NCBI GenBank assembly: GCA_025935435.1
Contig: JAICVH010000170.1
Span: 1-5,954 of the forward strand
Source of the DNA: Burkholderiales bacterium
GTDB taxonomy: Bacteria > Pseudomonadota > Gammaproteobacteria > Burkholderiales > Casimicrobiaceae
Length of the DNA stretch: 5,954 nt
Direction: 5' to 3'
Positions 1 to 5,058 of this stretch are shown piece after piece (within the stretch, counting starts at the first letter, position 1; each line of letters starts with the position of its first letter). The position numbers and the translations under genes were made by a program. The notes under the pieces are model-generated. The model made no database searches and was not told the origin of the DNA. It was given only the letters and a program-made list of their open reading frames with translations.

Positions 1-119
1 TCCTCGTCGGACGCGCGCGCGCTATCGACGATCGCTTGCAACGTCGCGCGCTTCTTCGCGTACTTGGCGACCAGCTTCTCGCGCTTCTGCTGACGGTTGA
101 TCAGGGCCAGTTTCGACAT
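1..119 (-). CDS. rpsN: 30S ribosomal protein S14 (3' part cut by window edge)
   Basis: S14 is a small-subunit protein of the 30S head, near the decoding region, that helps late 30S assembly. The visible 39 residues begin MSKLALINRQQKREKLVAKY, which matches the start of the longer S14 form of proteobacteria (usually about 101 residues). No zinc-binding cysteines can be judged because the C-terminal half lies outside the window. The ATG at 117-119 follows the rplE stop by 9 bases, and an AGGA Shine-Dalgarno sits 5 bases before it, directly after the rplE TAA. This is the fourth gene of the spc unit here, as in E. coli. The identity is near certain from sequence and position; the gene is partial only because of the window edge. 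Confidence 0.95.
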   Translation of the reverse strand, partial: MSKLALINRQQKREKLVAKYAKKRATLQAIVDSARASDE

Positions 120-128
120 GGCAATCCT

Positions 129-839
129 TTAGTTCCTGAACGGAAACTTGAACGCGGCGAGCAGCGCCTTCGCTTCGGCGTCGGTCTTCGCGGTCGTGGT
201 GATCGTGATGTTCATGCCCCGGATCGTGTCGATCTTGTCGTACTCGATCTCGGGAAAGATGATCTGTTCCTTGACGCCCATGTTGTAGTTCCCGCGGCCG
301 TCGAAACCGCGGCTGGAGATGCCGCGGAAGTCGCGAACGCGCGGCAGGGCGACGGTCACGAGGCGATCGAGAAACTCGTACATCCGTTCCTGACGCAGCG
401 TCACCATGCAGCCAATCGGATAGCCTTCGCGGATCTTGAAGCCCGCGATCGCCTTCCGCGCCTTGGTGATCACCGGCTTCTGGCCGCTGATCTTCGTCAT
501 GTCGCCGACGGCGTTGTCGAGGATCTTGCGGTCCGCCGTCGCTTCACCGACGCCCATGTTCAGTACGACCTTAGAGATGCGCGGCACTTGCATGCGCGTC
601 TTGTAGCCGAACTGCTGCGTCAGCGCCGGGACGATTTCGTTGCGATAGATCTGCTTCAGGCGCGCCGGCTGATGCGGCTGGTCGGCCGCATGCGCCATTT
701 CGGTCGGCTGCTGACCCTTGGCCGGCTTTTCCGCCTTGGCCGCCTTTGCCTGCTTGTCCGCAGCCGGTTTTGCAGCCGGCTTGGCCGCTGGCTTGTCGCC
801 TTTCGGTGCCTTCTTGTCGGAGCGCTTGTCGTCAGCCAT
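129..839 (-). CDS. rplE: 50S ribosomal protein L5 with a 57-residue Ala/Lys/Pro-rich N-terminal extension
   Basis: L5 binds 5S rRNA and forms part of the central protuberance, contacting the P-site tRNA and the 30S head. Residues 58-236 (179 residues) are a complete L5 of the usual proteobacterial length, with the family hallmarks QIYRNEIVPAL near the start, PRISKVVLNMGVGEA, the GQKPVITKARKAIAGFKIR block and MNITITTTAKTDAEAKALL at the end. Residues 1-57 are extra: low-complexity sequence rich in Lys, Ala and Pro, including a PAAKPAAKPAADK repeat. The chosen ATG (837-839) overlaps the rplX stop by 8 bases, which favours coupled translation. An alternative ATG at 696-698 (Met48) would give 189 residues but has no convincing Shine-Dalgarno. 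L5 identity is certain; the start is likely but not proven. Confidence 0.95.
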   Translation of the reverse strand: MADDKRSDKKAPKGDKPAAKPAAKPAADKQAKAAKAEKPAKGQQPTEMAHAADQPHQPARLKQIYRNEIVPALTQQFGYKTRMQVPRISKVVLNMGVGEATADRKILDNAVGDMTKISGQKPVITKARKAIAGFKIREGYPIGCMVTLRQERMYEFLDRLVTVALPRVRDFRGISSRGFDGRGNYNMGVKEQIIFPEIEYDKIDTIRGMNITITTTAKTDAEAKALLAAFKFPFRN

Positions 840-1149
840 TGATCTGCTCGCCGTTGGACTTGAAGAAGCGCAGCTTGCGGCCGTCTTCCATCAACTTGAA
901 GCCGATGCGGTCCGGCTTCTGCGTCACCGGATTCCAGATCGCGACGTTCGAAACGTGAATCGGCACTTCCTTGCTGACGATGCCGCCCGGCTGGTTCTTC
1001 ATCGGGTTCGGCTTCGTGTGCCGCTTCACCGTGTTGACGCCGTTGACGATCACGTGCGTGTCGTCGACGATGCTTGCGACATCGCCACGCTTGCCCTTGT
1101 CGCGGCCCGCGATGACTACGACGTTGTCACCCTTCCTGATCTTGCGCAT
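832..1149 (-). CDS. rplX: 50S ribosomal protein L24
   Basis: L24 is an assembly-initiator protein that binds the 5' end of 23S rRNA and later sits near the tunnel exit. The 105-residue product has the expected length. A KOW motif fills roughly residues 4-31 (RKGDNVVVIAGRDKGKRGDV), followed by the family segments VNTVKRHTKPNP and GGIVSKEVPIHVSNV, and a C-terminal GFKLMEDGRKLRFFKSNGE. It lies 26 bases after rplN and its stop overlaps the rplE start (ATGGCTGA), so rplE is probably translated by ribosomes that have just finished rplX. The Shine-Dalgarno is weak (a GAGA about 8 bases ahead), which also suits coupling inside an operon. Confidence 0.97.
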   Translation of the reverse strand: MRKIRKGDNVVVIAGRDKGKRGDVASIVDDTHVIVNGVNTVKRHTKPNPMKNQPGGIVSKEVPIHVSNVAIWNPVTQKPDRIGFKLMEDGRKLRFFKSNGEQING

Positions 1150-1175
1150 GATTGATCTCTACGTGAGCGTGGGCG

Positions 1176-1544
1176 TCAGAGCACTTCCGGCGCCAGCGAG
1201 ACGATCTTCATGAAGCGCTCGGTGCGCAGTTCGCGCGTGACCGGCCCGAAGATGCGGGTGCCGATCGGCTCGAGCTTGTTGTTGAGCAGCACGGCGGCGT
1301 TGGTGTCGAAGCGGACCAGCGCGCCGTCGTCGCGGCGAACGCCCTGGCGCGTGCGCACGACGACTGCGTTGTAGATCTCGCCTTTCTTGACGCGGCCGCG
1401 CGGTGCGGCTTCCTTCACCGACACCTTGATCACGTCGCCGATGTGCGCGTAGCGGCGCTTGCTCCCGCCCAGCACCTTGATGCACATGACTTCGCGCGCG
1501 CCCGTGTTGTCGGCGACGTCGAGCACCGTCTGCATTTGAATCAT
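1176..1544 (-). CDS. rplN: 50S ribosomal protein L14
   Basis: L14 binds 23S rRNA on the subunit interface, next to L19, and forms intersubunit bridges with 16S rRNA. It is also the docking site for the silencing factor RsfS. The 122-residue product is full length and begins with the canonical MIQMQTVLDVADNTGA. It carries the conserved IKVLGG, GDVIKVSVKEA and PRGRVKKGE segments and FGPVTRELR near the end. A GGAGAG Shine-Dalgarno lies at 1554-1559, about 9 bases before the ATG. This is the first gene after the 318-base gap and is probably the first gene of a separate spc transcript driven by the promoter at 1732-1760. Confidence 0.98.
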   Translation of the reverse strand: MIQMQTVLDVADNTGAREVMCIKVLGGSKRRYAHIGDVIKVSVKEAAPRGRVKKGEIYNAVVVRTRQGVRRDDGALVRFDTNAAVLLNNKLEPIGTRIFGPVTRELRTERFMKIVSLAPEVL

Positions 1545-1725
1545 GACTCAGCTCTCTCCAACTTGATCCGCCGTAGGTGACGAGCCGTTGAAGACCCGGT
1601 ACCGGATGCCTGTATGCGGCGGCCAGTTTTGGATCCCGTCGCGGACACGCGTGAGGCCGCGCATCCGGCTGGGATGGGCCGCGGCGCCTCGCAATTCGTG
1701 GATGCCTGAAGCCGCGGCGGGGAAA
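1545..1725 (-). promoter_or_regulatory. Predicted 5' leader of the spc (rplN) transcript, about 180 nt
   Basis: This noncoding stretch lies between the predicted transcription start (about 1725, from the promoter at 1732-1760) and the rplN ATG. No open frame of note is seen on the coding strand. It contains a strong potential hairpin at 1653-1690, a 10-bp palindrome CCGGTACCGG at 1596-1605, and a possible long-range CCGCCG/CGGCGG helix pairing 1617-1622 with 1568-1573, close upstream of the ribosome binding site. An imperfect direct repeat (GGATGCCTG plus GCGGCGG) links 1604-1622 with 1700-1720. The leader is long and structured for a ribosomal protein gene, so a control role is possible, but I recognise no known leader family in it. 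Confidence 0.5.
1653..1690 (-). promoter_or_regulatory. Potential leader hairpin upstream of rplN
   Basis: Three blocks pair in order: GAGGC (1653-1657) with GCCTC (1686-1690), CGCG (1658-1661) with CGCG (1680-1683), and CATCC (1662-1666) with GGATG (1672-1676). They close a 5-base loop and leave 2-base and 3-base bulges on one side only. That gives 14 base pairs, mostly G:C. No U-tract follows on the transcribed strand, so it does not look like an intrinsic terminator. Its place inside the predicted leader suggests an RNA structure, but GC-rich DNA forms such pairings fairly easily. Confidence 0.45.
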
Positions 1726-1731
1726 ACAGCG

Positions 1732-1760
1732 ATTATGACAGTTATTTGAGGCTACGGCAA
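1732..1760 (-). promoter_or_regulatory. Predicted sigma-70 promoter for the spc unit (rplN onward)
   Basis: Read on the minus strand, a -35 box TTGCCG (1755-1760, 4 of 6 to consensus) is separated by exactly 17 bases from a -10 box CATAAT (1732-1737, 5 of 6). A TG dinucleotide at the extended -10 position (TGTCATAAT) adds strength. The start of transcription would fall near 1725. The site is the locally AT-rich patch in a GC-rich gap and matches the position of the E. coli spc promoter between rpsQ and rplN. The palindromic element ends 12 bases upstream of the -35 box. Confidence 0.7.
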
Positions 1761-1771
1761 TATGCGCGCCA

Positions 1772-1853
1772 CGAAAGTAGGGTCAGACTCGACTTTTTCA
1801 TCGAGAGGACAACCCGGCAACGGCGTCAAAAGTCGAGTCTGACCCTACTTTCG
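1772..1853. repeat. Perfect 26-bp inverted repeat with 30-base loop (REP/RAYT-like or MITE-like palindromic element)
   Basis: The left arm (1772-1797) starts CGAAAGTAGGGTCAGACTCG and ends ACTTTT; the right arm (1828-1853) is its exact reverse complement. The 30 bases between them are unrelated. The core GGGTCAGACTCGACTTTT resembles palindromic repeats that I recall as common near REP-associated tyrosine transposases in beta- and gammaproteobacteria; that match is from memory and unchecked. No transposase gene and no clear target-site duplication is present. In the transcript it would form a 26-bp stem starting 9 bases after the rpsQ stop. No U-tract follows it, so it is not a standard terminator, though it could slow polymerase or protect the 3' end of the S10 messenger. 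Confidence 0.85.
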
Positions 1854-1862
1854 ACCGTGGGA

Positions 1863-2171
1863 TCAGACTTCCTTGGCTTTTTCGACGACGCGCAGCACGC
1901 GCCACGCCTTCGTCTTCGAGAGCTTGCGCGACGCCTGGATCTCGACCAGGTCGCCGGTCTTGCATTCGTTGCCCTCGTCGTGCGCGTGGTACTTGTTCGA
2001 CTTGATGACGACCTTGCCGTAGATCGGGTGCTTCGACCGGCGCTCGACCAGCACGGTCACCGTCTTGTCCATCTTGTCGCTGACGACGCGGCCGGTCACC
2101 GTCTGGATCAGCGGCTTGCGCGCCGATGCGGCGTCCTGCGTTACGTCCTGGTTCGCTGCCTGCGCGTTCAT
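1863..2171 (-). CDS. rpsQ: 30S ribosomal protein S17 with an N-terminal extension
   Basis: S17 is an OB-fold protein that binds the 5' domain of 16S rRNA early in 30S assembly. The 102-residue product contains the conserved TVTGRVVSDKMDKTVTVLVER, HPIYGKV, SNKYHAHDE and CKTGDLVEI segments. E. coli S17 has 84 residues; the surplus is mainly the first 18 or so residues, rich in Ala, Gln, Asn and Asp. The start ATG overlaps the rpmC stop as ATGA, and a GGGAG lies about 8 bases upstream, so the long form is probably real. This is the last gene of the S10 group; a palindromic element begins 9 bases after its stop codon. Confidence 0.97.
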   Translation of the reverse strand: MNAQAANQDVTQDAASARKPLIQTVTGRVVSDKMDKTVTVLVERRSKHPIYGKVVIKSNKYHAHDEGNECKTGDLVEIQASRKLSKTKAWRVLRVVEKAKEV

Positions 2172-2413
2172 CCCATCGCTCCCTCTTTGTCCTTACCGGG
2201 CACGACCCTCGCGGCCGCCGCCTTCTGTCCCATCAGCGTCCTGACGCGCGCGATGCCGCGGCGCACGTCCTTCAGCTTCGACGTGTTGGTGAGCTGCTGC
2301 GTCGCGCGTTGCATGCGCAGGCCGAACTGCTCCTTCAACAACGCTTCCAGTTCCGTCTGCAGCTCGGCGGCGTTCTTGCCCGCGAGCGCGTTCTTCGTTT
2401 CCGTGCGTTTCAT
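2168..2413 (-). CDS. rpmC: 50S ribosomal protein L29
   Basis: L29 is a small helical hairpin protein next to L23 at the peptide exit, where trigger factor and signal recognition particle dock. The 81-residue product has the family core: helix 1 around AAELQTELEALLKEQFGLRMQ, then ATQQLTNTSKLKDVRRGIARVRTL. E. coli L29 has 63 residues; the extra length is mainly the C-terminal tail after residue 65 (AAARVVPGKDKEGAMG). It starts 12 bases after rplP with a GGAG 8 bases ahead of the ATG, and its stop overlaps the rpsQ start by 4 bases. Confidence 0.96.
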   Translation of the reverse strand: MKRTETKNALAGKNAAELQTELEALLKEQFGLRMQRATQQLTNTSKLKDVRRGIARVRTLMGQKAAAARVVPGKDKEGAMG

Positions 2414-2425
2414 GGGCGTTCTCCG

Positions 2426-2842
2426 TCAACCGCCGACGAGGCGGTGCACGAACGTCGTGCGCAAGGGAAGCTTCGCGGCTGCAAGCGCGAACGCCTCGCG
2501 CGCGAGCGCCTCTTCGACGCCGTCCATTTCGTAGAGCACCTTCCCCGGCTGGATCTCGCACACGTAATACTCGGGATTGCCCTTGCCGTTGCCCATGCGG
2601 ACTTCCGCGGGCTTCTTCGAGACCGGCTTGTCCGGGAAGATGCGGATCCAGATGCGGCCGCCGCGCTTGATGTGGCGCGTCATCGCGCGCCGCGCCGCCT
2701 CGATCTGGCGCGACGTCAGGCGGCCGCGATCGGTCGCCTTCAGGCCGTACTCGCCGAAGCTGACCTTGTTGCCGACGGTCGCGACGCCCTTATTGCGGCC
2801 CTTCTGTTCCTTGCGGTATTTCCTTCTAGTTGGCTGCAGCAT
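2426..2842 (-). CDS. rplP: 50S ribosomal protein L16
   Basis: L16 sits at the base of the central protuberance and helps position A-site tRNA. The 138-residue product matches the usual length (136 in E. coli), beginning MLQPTRRKYRKEQKGRN and containing GRLTSRQIEAARRAMTR, the IWIRIFPDKPVSKKPAEVRMG stretch and GKVLYEMDGV. Arg82 in VRMGNGKG corresponds to E. coli Arg81, the site hydroxylated by RoxA (YcfD), so the substrate residue is kept. The ATG overlaps the end of rpsC by 17 bases and has an AGGAG 7 bases upstream, inside the rpsC tail. Confidence 0.98.
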   Translation of the reverse strand: MLQPTRRKYRKEQKGRNKGVATVGNKVSFGEYGLKATDRGRLTSRQIEAARRAMTRHIKRGGRIWIRIFPDKPVSKKPAEVRMGNGKGNPEYYVCEIQPGKVLYEMDGVEEALAREAFALAAAKLPLRTTFVHRLVGG

Positions 2843-3563
2843 TCTTCGCTCCTGGTCCTGCTTCGCGCGGCGTGCGCCGCGGGCGCTTCGTCGCCTCGGG
2901 CGCGGGTGCCGGCGCCACTGCGGGCTCCGCGTTGTGAGGCAGCACCTCGCCCTTGAAGACCCAGACCTTGATGCCGATCACGCCGTACGTCGTGCGCGCC
3001 TCGGCGAATCCATAATCGATGTCTGCGCGCAACGTGTGCAGAGGCACGCGGCCTTCGCGATACCACTCGCGGCGCGCGATTTCCACGCCATTCAGGCGAC
3101 CGGAACTCATCACCTTGATGCCCTGCGCGCCGAGGCGCATCGCGTTCTGCATCGCGCGCTTCATCGCGCGACGGAACATGATCCGCTTCTCGAGCTGCTG
3201 CGCGATCGAGTCGGCGATCAGTTGCGCGTCGATCTCGGGCTTGCGGATTTCCTCGATGTTGAGCCCGACGTCACTGCCCATCATCTTGCGCAGGTCGCCG
3301 CGCAGCGTCTCGATGTCCTCGCCCTTCTTGCCGATGACGACACCCGGACGCGCGCTGTGGATCGTGATGCGCGCGTTCTTCGCCGGCCGCTCGATCGTCA
3401 CCTTCGCGACCGACGCGTGCGACAGCTTCTTCTTCAGGTACTCGCGCACCTTCAGATCCTCGGCGAGCGTCGGGCCGTAGTGCTTCTTGTTGGCGAACCA
3501 CTTCGAGCCCCAGTTGCGGTTGACCGCAAGGCGGAAGCCGGTCGGATGAATCTTCTGTCCCAT
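2826..3563 (-). CDS. rpsC: 30S ribosomal protein S3
   Basis: S3 lies at the mRNA entry channel, where it takes part in unwinding messenger structure. The 245-residue product starts MGQKIHPTGFRLAVNRNWGS. A type II KH domain follows, with the GKKG loop at residues 78-81 (VVIGKKGEDIE). The C-terminal domain carries SGRLNGVEIARREWYREGRVPLHTLRADIDYG and GVIGIKVWVFKGE. After residue 210 is an Ala/Pro-rich then basic tail of about 35 residues, a variable region in this family. The gene follows rplV by 9 bases with an AAGGA directly after the rplV stop, and its tail overlaps the start of rplP. Confidence 0.98.
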   Translation of the reverse strand: MGQKIHPTGFRLAVNRNWGSKWFANKKHYGPTLAEDLKVREYLKKKLSHASVAKVTIERPAKNARITIHSARPGVVIGKKGEDIETLRGDLRKMMGSDVGLNIEEIRKPEIDAQLIADSIAQQLEKRIMFRRAMKRAMQNAMRLGAQGIKVMSSGRLNGVEIARREWYREGRVPLHTLRADIDYGFAEARTTYGVIGIKVWVFKGEVLPHNAEPAVAPAPAPEATKRPRRTPREAGPGAKNAAAN

Positions 3564-3572
3564 GGCGGTTCC

Positions 3573-3908
3573 TTATTTGCCGTCGCCGACGACGACGCGG
3601 ATATGACAGCTTTGCTTGCCGATCACATTGCCGCGGCCCTTCGCGCGCGCCGTGAAGCGGCGCAGCGTGTCGGCCTTGTCGACGTAGATCGTCGTCACCT
3701 TCAACTCGTCGATGTCGGCGGCTTCATTGTGCTCGGCGTTGGCGATCGCCGACTCGAGCACCTTCTTGACGATCTTGGCGCCCTTCTTCGGACTGAACGC
3801 GAGAATGTTCAGCGCGCGGTCGACCGGCAGGCCGCGAATCAGATCGGCGACGAGTCGACCCTTCTGCGCCGACAGACGTACGCCGCGAAGCGTGGCAGTG
3901 GTTTGCAT
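3573..3908 (-). CDS. rplV: 50S ribosomal protein L22
   Basis: L22 spans the 50S subunit and its long beta-hairpin lines the peptide exit tunnel near the macrolide site. The 111-residue product reads MQTTATLRGVRLSAQKGRLV at the start, then SPKKGAKIVKKVLESAIANAEHNE, and ends with the hairpin and strand RFTARAKGRGNVIGKQSCHIRVVV. I chose the ATG at 3906-3908 because it matches the family N-terminus and has a GAGGGA just upstream. A GTG at 3918-3920, overlapping the rpsS stop, would add only MRDI. The body resembles betaproteobacterial L22 closely, which supports the lineage call. Confidence 0.96.
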   Translation of the reverse strand: MQTTATLRGVRLSAQKGRLVADLIRGLPVDRALNILAFSPKKGAKIVKKVLESAIANAEHNEAADIDELKVTTIYVDKADTLRRFTARAKGRGNVIGKQSCHIRVVVGDGK

Positions 3909-3916
3909 GATGTCCC

Positions 3917-4216
3917 TCACTTGCGCTTCGGCGCGGACGCCGGCGCAGCGACTTTCTTGTCCGACGAGTGACCCTTGAACGTGCGCGTCAGCGCGAATTC
4001 ACCGAGCTTGTGCCCGACCATGTTCTCGGACACGTACACGGGAATGTGCTGCTTGCCGTTGTGCACGGCGATCGTCAGACCGACGAATTCGGGCGTGATC
4101 GTCGAGCGGCGCGACCACGTCTTGATCGGCTTCTTGTCGTTGACCGCACGCGCCGCATCCACCTTCTTCAGCAGATGGTCGTCGACGAACGGTCCCTTCT
4201 TGATTGAGCGTGCCAT
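3917..4216 (-). CDS. rpsS: 30S ribosomal protein S19
   Basis: S19 is in the 30S head, pairs with S13 and contacts L5 across the subunit bridge. The 99-residue product starts MARSIKKGPFVDDHLLKKV and contains TWSRRSTITPEFVGLTIAVHNGKQHIPVYV and MVGHKLGEFALTRTFKGH, all standard. The C-terminal tail (SSDKKVAAPASAPKRK) is Ala/Lys/Pro rich. Its ATG follows the rplB stop by 4 bases, with an AAAGG located in the last codons of rplB. Confidence 0.98.
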   Translation of the reverse strand: MARSIKKGPFVDDHLLKKVDAARAVNDKKPIKTWSRRSTITPEFVGLTIAVHNGKQHIPVYVSENMVGHKLGEFALTRTFKGHSSDKKVAAPASAPKRK

Positions 4217-4220
4217 TCAA

Positions 4221-5054
4221 TTAACCTTTGGTTGCGTGCCGCCGGCGCACGATCATCGCGTCGGTGCGCTTGTTCTTGCGCGTCTTGTAGCCCTTCGCCG
4301 GCGTGCCCCACGGCGACATCGGGTGATGCCAGCCGCCACCACCATTGGTGCGGCCACCCATCGGGTGATCGACGGGGTTCATCGAGATGCCGCGAACGGT
4401 CGGCCGCTTGCCGCGCCAGCGATTCGCGCCGGCCTTGCCGATCGAGCGCAGGCTGTGTTCCTCGTTGCCGACTTCACCGATCGTCGCGCGGCAATCGACG
4501 TGCACCTTGCGGATTTCGCCGGAGCGAAGGCGCACCTGCGCGTAGATGCCTTCGCGCGCGAGCAGCTGTACGCCCGCACCCGCGGAGCGCGCCATCTGCG
4601 CACCCTTGCCCGGCTGCATTTCGATGCAGTGGATCGTCGTACCGACCGGGATGTTGCGCAGCGGCAGCGTGTTCCCGGGCTTGATCGACGCTTCGCTGCC
4701 CGACATCAGCTGCGTGCCCTCGGCAACGCCGCGCGGCGCGATGATGTAACGGCGCTCGCCGTCCGCGTAGAGCAGCAGCGCGAGGTTGGCGCTGCGGTTC
4801 GGGTCGTACTCGAGCCGCTCGACCTTCGCCGACACGCCATCCTTGTTGCGCTTGAAGTCGACGATCCGGTAATGCTGCTTGTGGCCGCCGCCTTTGTGGC
4901 GAATCGTGATGTGGCCGTTGTTGTTGCGACCCGAGCCGCGCTTCTGGCTCTCGACGAGCGACGCCACCGGCCGCCCCTTGTACAGGCTGGCGTTGACGAC
5001 CTTTACGAGCGACCGGCGGCCGTTCGACGTGGGTTTGACTTTGACCAAGGCCAT
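4221..5054 (-). CDS. rplB: 50S ribosomal protein L2
   Basis: L2 is one of the most conserved 50S proteins; it is needed for subunit joining and lies near the peptidyl-transferase centre. The 277-residue product (273 in E. coli) shows KPTSNGRRSLVKVVN, the RNA-binding OB and SH3-like core (GRNNNGHITIRHKGGGHKQHYRI, LEYDPNRSANLALL), NIPVGTTIH and GEVGNEEHSLRSIGKAG. The loop near residue 230 reads NPVDHPMGG; the His implicated in peptidyl transfer (E. coli His229, mature numbering) is kept as His230, but the usual second His of HPHGG is Met232. The next segment (RTNGGGGWHHPMSPWG) is Gly rich and one residue longer than in E. coli. The gene starts 4 bases after rplW. Confidence 0.98.
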   Translation of the reverse strand: MALVKVKPTSNGRRSLVKVVNASLYKGRPVASLVESQKRGSGRNNNGHITIRHKGGGHKQHYRIVDFKRNKDGVSAKVERLEYDPNRSANLALLLYADGERRYIIAPRGVAEGTQLMSGSEASIKPGNTLPLRNIPVGTTIHCIEMQPGKGAQMARSAGAGVQLLAREGIYAQVRLRSGEIRKVHVDCRATIGEVGNEEHSLRSIGKAGANRWRGKRPTVRGISMNPVDHPMGGRTNGGGGWHHPMSPWGTPAKGYKTRKNKRTDAMIVRRRHATKG

Positions 5055-5058
5055 GATG

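Larger units (their letters stand above)
1545..1862. other. Noncoding rpsQ-rplN gap (318 bases)
   Basis: This is the only gap above 30 bases in the window. From the rpsQ side it holds a 9-base spacer, the 82-base palindromic element, a sigma-70-like promoter and a structured leader. I see no credible gene on either strand; a plus-strand frame running in from 1746 crosses rpsQ and rpmC antisense and looks like a GC-rich shadow. Confidence 0.8.

Noticed and set aside
36..842. 268-residue plus-strand frame opposite rpsN and rplE
   Set aside because: It mirrors the codons of rplE and ends at its start; the sequence has no recognisable motif.
1596..1605. 10-bp palindrome CCGGTACCGG as an operator
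   Set aside because: It is short and GC-rich, lies well downstream of the predicted start, and matches no operator I recognise; noted only as part of the leader.
1604..1721. Imperfect direct repeat (GGATGCCTG followed by GCGGCGG) at 1604 and 1700
   Set aside because: Only about 16 matching bases in two blocks in GC-rich sequence; probably chance or minor duplication, with no further copies seen in the window.
1772..1853. Palindrome as a standard intrinsic terminator for the S10 operon
   Set aside because: The stem is long with a 30-base loop and there is no U-tract after it on the transcribed strand, so it lacks the normal terminator form.
1746..2534. Plus-strand frame beginning in the gap and crossing the palindromic element
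   Set aside because: It runs antisense through rpsQ, rpmC and into rplP. Only about 115 bases are outside known genes, and these are mostly the palindrome.
2577..3971. 464-residue open frame on the plus strand
   Set aside because: It lies antisense to rplP, rpsC and rplV, three certain genes. Its translation is rich in Arg, Ala, Asp and Leu with no recognisable domain, as expected for a shadow frame in GC-rich DNA.
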